NCBI GenBank assembly: GCA_041563675.1
Contig: JBFGRM010000154.1
Span: 1-6,123, forward strand
From: JBFGRM01 sp041563675
GTDB taxonomy: Bacteria; Nitrospirota; Nitrospiria; Nitrospirales; Nitrospiraceae
DNA length: 6,123 bases
Direction of reading: 5' to 3'
The notes beneath the pieces are model-generated. The model did no database searches. It had not been told where the DNA came from and saw nothing but the letters and a program-made list of their open reading frames with translations. Shown here piece after piece: positions 1-6,123 of this stretch; the stretch's first letter is position 1; the number at the start of each line of letters is the position of its first letter. Made by a program: the position numbers and the translations under genes.

Positions 1-1
1 G

Positions 2-1354
2 CTGAGGCGACGCATTAATCAGCTCACCATCTTGCACCGGACCGGACTCGTCTTCAACGCGACGCTGGACCGCGAAGGATTGATCCAGCAGGTGCTCCAG
101 GCGCTGGTCCACGAGCTGCACTATGACCGAGCCATGATTGCTTTCTTCGATCAAGACCGGCGAATCGTCAGCAACTTGAGGCTGTGCGGCGTGACGGAGC
201 ATATCAGCACTTTCGCACGCTCCATCGAGGTTCCCGTGACAGACCCCGAGAGCGCGGAGGGCATCGTGCTTCTGCAGGGTCAGCCCCTCTGCATCGGCGA
301 TGTGCGCGATCTCTGGGATCGCCTGCACCCCCTCAACCAGCAGTTGGCGTTCATGACCAAGGCCAAGTCGCTTGTCTCCGTTCCGCTCAAGGTCCAAGAT
401 CGCATCCTCGGCGCCCTAACGGTGGATCGGACCGACGAGCAATCCCTCTCGGAGGAAGATCTTTCGCTGATGACGACGTTGGGCAACCAGGTCGCCATCG
501 CATTCGATAACGCGGACGCCTACCACAAGATCGAGGAATTGAACGTCGGACTCGAAGCCAGGGTGCGCGAACGCACCTCCGCCCTCGAGCAGCTGAACAA
601 GGACCTGGAGGGGGCCAATCTCAAGCTGAAGGAGATGGACCGGTTGAAGTCAGCCTTTGTGTCCATCGTCAGCCATGAGCTTCGCACTCCCATGACCTCC
701 ATCAAGGGATACGTCGAAAACATGCTCGACGGCTTGACTGGCTCGCTTGCGGAACGGCAGCGTCGCTATCTGGAGCGGATTCGACACAACTCCGAACGGC
801 TCACGCGGATGATCAACGAGCTGCTCGACCTCTCGCGCATCGAAGCCGGACAGATGCACCTCCAGCGTCGACCCGCGGCGGCAGGGGACCTCATCGATGA
901 AGTCGTCGAGGGGCTCCAGGACCTGGCGCACGCCAAGGGCGTCGACCTGAGCGTGGTCACGCCGGTGGGGGCACCCGCGATTGATGGGGACCGCGACAAG
1001 CTCCACCAGGTGCTGACCAACCTCATTCACAATGCCATCAAGTTTACGAATAGTGGCGGGCGCGTCCGCATCGAGACCGCGGCGAGTCGGGAGGGATGCC
1101 TCCAAGTCACAGTGGCCGACACCGGCTGTGGGATCCCGGCCTCGGAACTGGACAAAATTTTCTACAAGTTCTATCGGGGAAACGAGGTGGCTGCGGAGGC
1201 GCGTGGAGCGGGTTTGGGCCTTGCGATTTCCAAGACTCTCGTGGAGTTACACGGAGGAAGAATCTGGGCAGAGAGCCAGCCGGGCGCGGGCAGTCGCTTC
1301 ATGTTCACCGTGCCGACGGCCGGCGAGGCCAGCCGCCCCCGCACCAACGCCTAG
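2..1354 (+). CDS. Sensor histidine kinase with GAF domain (5'-truncated by window edge)
   Basis: This is the C-terminal part of a two-component sensor kinase, which autophosphorylates on His and passes the phosphate to a response regulator. The frame is open from base 2 with no stop, so the true start lies upstream. The TTG at 32 is only an internal codon, used here as residue 1. A GAF sensor domain spans about residues 12-160 and a coiled coil about 165-205. HisKA follows with the H-box SHELRTP, phospho-acceptor His215. HATPase_c carries the N-box (TNLIHNAIKF, Asn334), the G1 box DTGCGIP (Asp363) and the G2 box GAGLGLAISK (about 393-402). All catalytic boxes are intact, so it should be active. 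No transmembrane segment is visible; any membrane anchor or HAMP domain would be in the missing part. It ends TAG at 1352-1354. No response regulator follows, so its partner and signal are unknown. The family call is firm, the specific gene is not. Confidence 0.93.
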   Translation: MRRRINQLTILHRTGLVFNATLDREGLIQQVLQALVHELHYDRAMIAFFDQDRRIVSNLRLCGVTEHISTFARSIEVPVTDPESAEGIVLLQGQPLCIGDVRDLWDRLHPLNQQLAFMTKAKSLVSVPLKVQDRILGALTVDRTDEQSLSEEDLSLMTTLGNQVAIAFDNADAYHKIEELNVGLEARVRERTSALEQLNKDLEGANLKLKEMDRLKSAFVSIVSHELRTPMTSIKGYVENMLDGLTGSLAERQRRYLERIRHNSERLTRMINELLDLSRIEAGQMHLQRRPAAAGDLIDEVVEGLQDLAHAKGVDLSVVTPVGAPAIDGDRDKLHQVLTNLIHNAIKFTNSGGRVRIETAASREGCLQVTVADTGCGIPASELDKIFYKFYRGNEVAAEARGAGLGLAISKTLVELHGGRIWAESQPGAGSRFMFTVPTAGEASRPRTNA

Positions 1355-1447
1355 CCGGATGTCGAAACCCGTCCTGCGCCCCGCGGTCGACAGGCTGAAC
1401 GAGTCGGCCCCCACACCCCGGACCTGCCCCTCCGGATCGAGTCAGGA

Positions 1448-2191
1448 TCACCCTTTCAGGAGCGCGCGGATCCCAAAATACCCGAAGGCGTCCTTCAAAT
1501 TCGAGTAGATCCGCTTGAAAGGGCCCATGTGGCGATTGGTCACGTATTCCATCGTGAGGGCAATCCGCTCCTCGCCTTCGCCCAGTGGGGTCACGGCGTG
1601 CCAGAGCTTGTCCCCGTTGAAGATGACGACGTCGCCCGGCTCCGTGACGAGACGGAGGTCCTGGGTCTCGCGGTGTGGATTGTCCTTGTACAACTGACAC
1701 ACGAGCTGGCACTGAGGCGAGCGATCGACCAGCCCCATGAGGATCGTGTAGCGCGCGCCCTTGTAGTATGACGTATCGTAGTGAAACCCGATATGATCGC
1801 CTGCCTCCGTATAGTAATAGAGGGCGCAGGCGTGAGGATCGTTGTCGGGGCACAACAGGAGCCGCTTGTGCACGAGACGATTCAAGAAGTCGAGGAATGC
1901 AGCCGACCCATAGAATTCCAGGAAGTCGGCCGCTTCTTTTCTGAGCGTGTAATAGCTGACGCTCCCCCCTTTCTTGTGGCCGGGGATGTAGTTTCGGTTG
2001 AGCTGGGGCTTGAGTCGCTCGGCATGGCCGGCGAGGATACCCGCCACGAGGTCGGCGGGGAGAAACCCTTTCAGAAGGACAAACTCGTCTTGCTCCCAAT
2101 ATTCTCGATGGACGCGGTCGAAATTCACATTCGCCACCGCCCGCTCGACAGCTTCCGCGATGCTTCTGCTCGCGACACTCGTCATCGGCAT
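1448..2191 (-). CDS. 2-oxoglutarate/Fe(II)-dependent dioxygenase, prolyl-4-hydroxylase-like
   Basis: This is a 247-residue protein with the marks of a 2OG-Fe(II) oxygenase, an enzyme class that couples oxidative decarboxylation of 2-oxoglutarate to hydroxylation or related oxidation of a substrate. The HxD iron motif is in GFHYDTSYYKG (His137, Asp139). The distal iron ligand is His198 in DKLWHAVTP, and Arg209 in GEERIALTMEY is the likely 2-oxoglutarate carboxylate binder. The Asp in HxD argues for hydroxylase-type rather than halogenase-type chemistry (halogenases have Gly or Ala there). No signal peptide or membrane segment is seen, so it is probably cytoplasmic. The substrate cannot be told. 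Two start codons compete: ATG at 2191 and ATG at 2185; a GGGAG seven bases before the second favours a 245-residue product. It lies 52 bases behind lolA on the same strand without an evident terminator, so co-transcription is likely. It ends in TGA at 1448-1450, convergent with the kinase gene. Confidence 0.88.
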   Translation of the reverse strand: MPMTSVASRSIAEAVERAVANVNFDRVHREYWEQDEFVLLKGFLPADLVAGILAGHAERLKPQLNRNYIPGHKKGGSVSYYTLRKEAADFLEFYGSAAFLDFLNRLVHKRLLLCPDNDPHACALYYYTEAGDHIGFHYDTSYYKGARYTILMGLVDRSPQCQLVCQLYKDNPHRETQDLRLVTEPGDVVIFNGDKLWHAVTPLGEGEERIALTMEYVTNRHMGPFKRIYSNLKDAFGYFGIRALLKG

Positions 2192-2192
2192 G

Positions 2193-2197
2193 CTCCC
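2193..2197 (-). promoter_or_regulatory. Probable Shine-Dalgarno GGGAG for the dioxygenase, favouring the second ATG
   Basis: On the minus strand GGGAG lies one base from the ATG at 2191, too close to serve it, but seven bases from the in-frame ATG at 2185, a normal distance. A weaker GAAGG sits about 12 bases before the first ATG. The difference is only two residues. Confidence 0.4.
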
Positions 2198-2243
2198 ATC
2201 TGACCTTCTTCCGCTCCGTCACTCACTCGGACTGAAACAGCTG

Positions 2244-2969
2244 CTAGGGTGGCCTGAGGGCCGGCGCCTTGACCACCTCCACGCCTGGAGGAACCGTGAA
2301 CTCGAAGAGGTCGTCCTTCAGACCCGTATTCGCCTGCAGATTCGTGAACTCGAAAGTGGAGATGTTGCCGCTGATTTCATGGATGTGCAAGGTCTTGATG
2401 TAATACGTCTTCGGCTGGACTTCGAGTACGATTTTGGCCACGTTCTGCACCGCTTCGTGGGTGCTCGTTTTGGGCAGGAGCGTCACCAGGGGGAGTCCCC
2501 CCGCCCCGGTCTGCAGCACCCTGGTCGGAGCCAAATCAAACTCTTCCTCGAGCTTGGCAACACCTTGAAGCAGCCGAAGCGGCGCGCGCGACGCCGTCAT
2601 GCGGGTGAGGTCGCCGATCAGCACCTGCTCGTGCGCGGGTACGTACATCTGGACTCGGTTCTTGTTGACGTAAATCTGCTCGACCGTCGGCTCCCGGTAG
2701 TCCCAGCGGAGCCGGCCGGGCTTCTTGATGTAGAAGCGGCCGCGCGAGCCAAGGGGTGTCGCAAATCCCTCGATGCGGGTGTGTTGCGTGAAATCGGCCT
2801 GCAGATCTTTGGTGTTGCGATAGGTCGCCTGCAAGGTTTTGACGACCTTGCGAATCTTCGCTTGGTTCGCCTGCAGGCTGTCGCTCCAGGCATTCGTCGC
2901 CCACAGCGCCAGCAGAGCGGCCAGGGCCGGCAGCCACAATCGGATCGTATTGGCGATCAATCTGTTCAC
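2244..2969 (-). CDS. lolA: Outer-membrane lipoprotein carrier protein LolA
   Basis: LolA is the periplasmic chaperone that takes lipoproteins released by the LolCDE complex of the inner membrane and carries them to the outer membrane. The 241-residue product begins with a signal peptide: a basic start (Arg3, Arg10), a hydrophobic core at about 11-25 and a probable signal peptidase I site after AWS at 27-29. The mature part shows family landmarks: KDLQADFTQ (54-62), GRFYIKKPGRLRWDY (77-91), and near the C-terminus FEFTNLQANTGLKDDLFEF (206-224) followed by VPPGVEVV. There is no lipobox Cys, so it is soluble, not a lipoprotein. It starts 36 bases after the ftsK stop on the same strand, which suggests one transcript. 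The outermost start, GTG at 2969, has no Shine-Dalgarno; TTG at 2960 does, giving 238 residues with the signal peptide core kept. No lolB or lolCDE is in the window. It ends in TAG at 2244-2246. Confidence 0.92.
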   Translation of the reverse strand: MNRLIANTIRLWLPALAALLALWATNAWSDSLQANQAKIRKVVKTLQATYRNTKDLQADFTQHTRIEGFATPLGSRGRFYIKKPGRLRWDYREPTVEQIYVNKNRVQMYVPAHEQVLIGDLTRMTASRAPLRLLQGVAKLEEEFDLAPTRVLQTGAGGLPLVTLLPKTSTHEAVQNVAKIVLEVQPKTYYIKTLHIHEISGNISTFEFTNLQANTGLKDDLFEFTVPPGVEVVKAPALRPP

Positions 2970-2972
2970 CTT
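2966..2972 (-). promoter_or_regulatory. Shine-Dalgarno AAGGTGA pointing to a TTG start for lolA
   Basis: AAGGTGA on the minus strand contains AGGTGA, which can pair with TCACCT near the 3' end of 16S rRNA. It overlaps the GTG at 2967-2969 and so cannot serve that codon, but stands five bases before the in-frame TTG at 2958-2960. This argues that translation of lolA begins at the TTG. Confidence 0.5.
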
Positions 2973-3005
2973 GTGCTCGGAACCACTGAAGCGGCTGCGT
3001 GAGGG

Positions 3006-5465
3006 CTATTCTTCGACGGTGCCGACGACACCGCGACGACCGATGACCTCGCGGCGCCCGTCCCGCGCGGGTGCGCCGACGATCCCGTCCTGCTCCATGC
3101 GCTCGATCATCCGGGCGGCACGGGGATAACCGACGCGGAGCCGGCGCTGAATGAGTGACGCGGACGCCTGACCACTGGTCAGCACGAGATCCTTGGCCTG
3201 CTCGTAGACTTCATCCTTCTCCTGTTCGGCCTCGGACTCCTCGCGTTTTTGGATCCGGCGGAGCTCCTCGTGGTGCCTGGCCGGAGCCTGGCGCTTGATG
3301 AACTCGACGACCTGACGGACATCCTCATCCCCGACAAAGGACCCATGGATACGGGTCATGCGCCCGGTTCCCGACGCCAGGTACAGCATGTCTCCACGTC
3401 CCAGCAAGGCTTCGGCGCCGTTGGCATCCAGAATGGTGCGCGAATCCGTCTTCGAGGAAACCTGAAAGGCGATGCGTGCCGGGAAGTTCGCCTTGATCAG
3501 ACCCGTCAGCACATCAACCGACGGGCGCTGCGTGGCCAGGACCAGATGGATACCGGCGGCCCGCGCCATCTGCGCAAGCCTCGCGATCTTGTCCTCGACG
3601 TCTTTCGGGGCCACCATCATGAGATCGGCCAGCTCGTCGATCATGACGAGAATGTAGGGAAGCGGGGCCGGGGGCGTCTTGGGCGGTGTCATCGTCGGTG
3701 CCTCGGCCACGTCGGGTTCCGCGGTTTCTCCCGCCGACAACCGATCCTCCTCGCTCAAGAAATTTGCCGCTGGCTGCTCCTGCCCAGCCGGCTCGGGCGG
3801 CCGCGGCTCCTCGGCAATGCCTTGCTGGCGGGCGACCCATCGATTGTAGGCATCGATGTTGCGCACCCCCGCCTCAGCCAGGAGCTTGTAGCGCTGCTCC
3901 ATTTCCTGAACCACCCACCCCAGCCCGCGGGCGGCCGATTTGGGATCCGTGATGACCGGACGGAGGAGGTGGGGCACTCCGTCGTAGAGCTGGAACTCCA
4001 ACATCTTCGGATCGATCAACAGCAGCTTCACCTCGTCCGGCCTCGACCCGCACAGCACGCTCAGCAACATGGAGTTGAGGCTCACACTCTTGCCTGCACC
4101 CGTCGCTCCAGCCACCAAGAGATGGGGCATCGTTTTCAGGTCTGCCGTCACAGGTCGTCCGAAAATATCTTTTCCCAGCGCCAACGTGAGCTTGGATCTC
4201 GAGCGCACAAAATTTTCACTCAGCAGGATTTCCTTGAGCTGAACGGTTTCGCGCTGCTTGTTCGGCACTTCGATGCCGACGACCGACTTCCCCGGGATGG
4301 GCGCCACGATGCGGATGCTCGTGGCCTTGAGCGCCAACGCCAGGTCATTGTCGAGATTCACGATCCGTGCAACCTTCACGCCCGGTGCCGGCTCGAATTC
4401 ATACATCGTGACGACCGGCCCCGGATGAACCTCCGCGACCCTTCCTTCGATCCCGAAGCTTCGCAAGGCGCGGATGAGGACGTCCGACTGCGCCTTGATT
4501 TCCGCATCGGTCACACGCGCCTGGGGCACGTCCGGATCGCTGAGCAGCTCACGCGGGTCCGGGAGCGCATAATCAGTGGCCACCTCGGTGATCACCTCAT
4601 CGAACACCGGCGCCGTCTCCTCGTCATCCGGGTCCTCCGCGGTCACGGCGCGTGCGACGACTGGCTCCGGGACCTCAAGCTCGGGGACGGGCTCCTCGAT
4701 CGCCTCGTCCTCCTCGGCTGGCTGCTCATCCTGTGGCGTGACGGTTCGGTTGATCTTGATGGGTTTGGTCCTGGGCTTCCTCGCCTTGTGTCCGCCCAAT
4801 CGTGCAATCTGCCGGCTGAGTGCCTCCCCGACCGCCTCGAAAAACGTCGTCACGACGTCCCACCAGACCGGCAGCTTCGCAAAGAGAGACGTGAGGGAGG
4901 CGGGGGTCGCCAGGAGGAGGGAGACGAGCAGGCCGGTCAGGATCAGGATGTGCGCGCCGGTGTTCGCGAAATAGTGACGCAAGGTCTCGGCAAGGGCACC
5001 GCCCGCCACACCGCCCCCATCCCCGCGAAAGACCAGGCCGCTGGAGAAGGTCGGCACGCCGGTCACCTCCAGGTGCAAAAACGCGCTGAGAAAGAGGATG
5101 GAGGCCAGCGAGCCCCCGGCACTCCGAAGCGTGACGCGCAGGGTGCCCTCGATGAAGCACCGTCCCGCGAGCATGGCCATCAGAAAGGGAACCAGGTACG
5201 CCGCGCCCCCGATCGATCGGAAGAGTCCGGAGGCCAGTGTCGCGCCTGCGGTTCCGATCATGTTGTGCGTGAAGGTCGCGGGCGCGCTCGGTGACGAGAT
5301 CGAGGAGAATAGAATCGCGTCATCGGGCGAGAAAGAGAGCAGGCTGAGGAGCGTCAGGAGGCTGAGCGCGATGAGAAGGACACCAAGCACCTCATAGGGA
5401 AGATGTGACGATGGTTGGGCCCCGTGACGGGCGTCTCCGCGCTTCGCGGATGAGGATACACCCAT
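3006..5465 (-). CDS. ftsK: DNA translocase FtsK/SpoIIIE
   Basis: FtsK is a membrane-anchored hexameric ATPase at the division septum that pumps double-stranded DNA to clear and align chromosome termini; in many bacteria it also activates XerCD recombination at dif. The 819-residue product has about four N-terminal membrane segments (near 24-46, 85-103, 115-133, 170-188), then a short, very acidic linker (about 240-320) that is far shorter than that of E. coli FtsK. The motor follows with its alpha domain at about 320-430, Walker A GATGAGKS at 453-460 and Walker B LVMIDE at 606-611, then ARAAGIHLVLATQRPSVDV and the conserved SSKTDSRTILD region. A winged-helix gamma domain (about 752-808, with the DNA-reading helix near SASLIQRRLRVGY) closes the protein. 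Between GVRNIDAYNRW and Walker B lies a proline/glutamate-rich insertion (about 548-603). The ATG at 5465 has no Shine-Dalgarno; a sigma70-like promoter sits immediately upstream. The next likely in-frame start, GTG at codon 26, falls at the edge of the first membrane segment. Stop is TAG at 3006-3008. Confidence 0.96.
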   Translation of the reverse strand: MGVSSSAKRGDARHGAQPSSHLPYEVLGVLLIALSLLTLLSLLSFSPDDAILFSSISSPSAPATFTHNMIGTAGATLASGLFRSIGGAAYLVPFLMAMLAGRCFIEGTLRVTLRSAGGSLASILFLSAFLHLEVTGVPTFSSGLVFRGDGGGVAGGALAETLRHYFANTGAHILILTGLLVSLLLATPASLTSLFAKLPVWWDVVTTFFEAVGEALSRQIARLGGHKARKPRTKPIKINRTVTPQDEQPAEEDEAIEEPVPELEVPEPVVARAVTAEDPDDEETAPVFDEVITEVATDYALPDPRELLSDPDVPQARVTDAEIKAQSDVLIRALRSFGIEGRVAEVHPGPVVTMYEFEPAPGVKVARIVNLDNDLALALKATSIRIVAPIPGKSVVGIEVPNKQRETVQLKEILLSENFVRSRSKLTLALGKDIFGRPVTADLKTMPHLLVAGATGAGKSVSLNSMLLSVLCGSRPDEVKLLLIDPKMLEFQLYDGVPHLLRPVITDPKSAARGLGWVVQEMEQRYKLLAEAGVRNIDAYNRWVARQQGIAEEPRPPEPAGQEQPAANFLSEEDRLSAGETAEPDVAEAPTMTPPKTPPAPLPYILVMIDELADLMMVAPKDVEDKIARLAQMARAAGIHLVLATQRPSVDVLTGLIKANFPARIAFQVSSKTDSRTILDANGAEALLGRGDMLYLASGTGRMTRIHGSFVGDEDVRQVVEFIKRQAPARHHEELRRIQKREESEAEQEKDEVYEQAKDLVLTSGQASASLIQRRLRVGYPRAARMIERMEQDGIVGAPARDGRREVIGRRGVVGTVEE

Positions 5466-5473
5466 AGCGGCGG

Positions 5474-5502
5474 ATCATAACATACCGTGGCACTCACTTC
5501 AA
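5474..5502 (-). promoter_or_regulatory. Possible sigma70-type promoter of ftsK, with near-zero leader
   Basis: Reading the minus strand, TTGAAG (5497-5502, four of six matches to TTGACA) is followed after exactly 17 bases by TATGAT (5474-5479, five of six matches to TATAAT). The -10 box ends only eight bases before the ftsK ATG, so transcription would start at or within a few bases of the A of ATG. That fits the lack of any ribosome binding site. Chance matches of this quality occur, so it is a candidate only. Confidence 0.42.
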
Positions 5503-5509
5503 ACATGCG

Positions 5510-5525
5510 GAGGGTCTAAGCCCTC
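5510..5525 (-). terminator. Small hairpin after rsmA (weak terminator or attenuator candidate)
   Basis: GAGGG and CCCTC form a perfect five-pair stem with a six-base loop, starting four bases after the rsmA stop codon and just upstream of the ftsK promoter candidate. There is no U-tract, only a short TTT several bases later, so it is not a classical intrinsic terminator. Its place between a stop codon and a promoter is what makes it worth listing. Confidence 0.25.
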
Positions 5526-5529
5526 AGAA

Positions 5530-6123
5530 TTACACGGAATTGCCGGGAGGCTCGGTGCGCGCTGCCAGGGCTTCGGCCAGGGCGGCAAATTCCACGATCG
5601 AAAGCGTCTCCGCCCGTCTTCCCGGCGCGACCCGCGCCTGCGCGAGCCCGGCCTGGACGGACCCTTGCCCGAATCCCTCGTCACGCAACGAGTTGCTGAC
5701 GGTCTTGCGCCGGTGCGCGAAGGCGGCACGCACGACACGCGTGAAGAGTTTCGTATCGGCGATCGGTGCCGCAGGCTCCGATCGGATCCGCAGCGAGAGG
5801 ACGGACGAGCCGACGTCGGGTTGGGGACGGAAACAGGTCGGCGACACACGAAAGGCCAGCTTGGGGATGGTCCAACACTGAAGAAGCACCGAGAGCACGC
5901 CGTAGTCCGCGTTGCCGGGGCCCGCGACGATGCGCCTGGCCACCTCCGTCTGCAGCATGACGACCAGGCGTGACAGGCGCTCCCGTGCTTCGAGGAGGGC
6001 AAACAGCAACGGCGTGGACAGGTAGTAGGGCAAGTTCGCGACGACCACCGTGCCTTCGGGAAGGGTGTTGAATGGAAAGGCCAGGGCGTCTCCCAGTCGA
6101 AGGTCCAGAGTCGGACGATCCGA
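5530..6123 (-). CDS. rsmA: Ribosomal RNA small subunit methyltransferase A (KsgA/RsmA), N-terminus beyond window
   Basis: RsmA uses S-adenosylmethionine to dimethylate two adjacent adenines in the 3'-terminal helix 45 of 16S rRNA (A1518 and A1519 in E. coli), a late check on 30S subunit maturation; its loss gives kasugamycin resistance in E. coli. The frame is open to the right edge, showing the last 197 residues of a protein usually near 270. The missing part holds the glycine-rich SAM motif I. Visible from the edge are GDALAFPF (11-18, whose Asp contacts the cofactor in the family), the catalytic motif NLPYY (30-34) followed by LSTPLLF, and then LQTEVARRIVAGPG. The C-terminal helical domain carries FRPQPDVGSSVLSLRI and FAHRRKTVSNSL, both highly typical. 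The GTG at 6046-6048 is internal, just before NLPYY, and is not the start. Stop is TAA at 5530-5532. ftsK follows 64 bases later on the same strand. Confidence 0.95.
   Translation of the reverse strand, partial: SDRPTLDLRLGDALAFPFNTLPEGTVVVANLPYYLSTPLLFALLEARERLSRLVVMLQTEVARRIVAGPGNADYGVLSVLLQCWTIPKLAFRVSPTCFRPQPDVGSSVLSLRIRSEPAAPIADTKLFTRVVRAAFAHRRKTVSNSLRDEGFGQGSVQAGLAQARVAPGRRAETLSIVEFAALAEALAARTEPPGNSV

Noticed and set aside
32..34. TTG as the real start of the histidine kinase
   Set aside because: The frame is open to the left edge and the upstream residues (RRRINQLTIL) read as a natural helical lead-in to the GAF domain, so the gene most likely starts outside the window.
1418..1435. 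Stem CCGGA/TCCGG as an intrinsic terminator
   Set aside because: It has only five pairs, an eight-base loop and no T-run on either strand.
1305..2222. A 305-codon minus-strand frame overlapping the dioxygenase
   Set aside because: Arg/Pro/Gly-rich and without recognisable motifs, while the overlapping frame carries the complete 2OG oxygenase residues.
1998..3002. A 334-codon plus-strand frame across the dioxygenase start and lolA
   Set aside because: It is antisense to lolA and has no domain character. The lolA family motifs on the other strand account for the sequence.
3249..5294. A 681-codon open frame on the plus strand, antisense to ftsK
   Set aside because: Its translation is rich in Arg, His and Gln without domain signatures. 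It lies wholly over ftsK, whose conserved motifs are clear. Long antisense frames are expected in GC-rich genes.
6046..6048. GTG as the start of rsmA
   Set aside because: It falls just before the catalytic NLPYY motif, and upstream codons encode further family sequence (GDALAFPF), so it is internal.

Overview
The window reads as ordinary chromosomal DNA of a GC-rich, diderm (Gram-negative type) bacterium. LolA, a periplasmic lipoprotein carrier, implies an outer membrane. FtsK and RsmA are core chromosomal genes. The mix of proteins would fit Nitrospirota or a neighbouring phylum, but that placement is an impression from protein style and was not tested. I see no mobile element, CRISPR array, tRNA, rRNA or tandem repeat.

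Layout: the left fifth (2-1354, plus strand) holds the C-terminal part of a sensor histidine kinase (GAF, coiled coil, HisKA, HATPase_c) whose N-terminus lies outside the window. It runs tail to tail, across a 93-base gap, into a block of four minus-strand genes. In transcription order these are rsmA (16S rRNA dimethyladenosine transferase, cut by the right edge), ftsK (DNA translocase), lolA (lipoprotein carrier) and a 2-oxoglutarate/Fe(II) dioxygenase of unknown substrate. Gaps within the block are 64, 36 and 52 bases. The gap before ftsK holds a small hairpin and a sigma70-like promoter placed so close to the ATG that the ftsK message could be leaderless.

How the genes fit together: rsmA, ftsK and lolA are housekeeping functions (ribosome maturation, chromosome segregation at division, outer-membrane lipoprotein sorting) that share a strand rather than a pathway. 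The dioxygenase at the end of the row is the one gene whose role is open. The histidine kinase has no response regulator within view.

I found no convincing new multi-gene system here. The points most worth a second look are the possible leaderless ftsK start, the unassigned dioxygenase riding behind lolA, the proline/glutamate-rich insertion inside the FtsK motor, and the start-codon choice for lolA.
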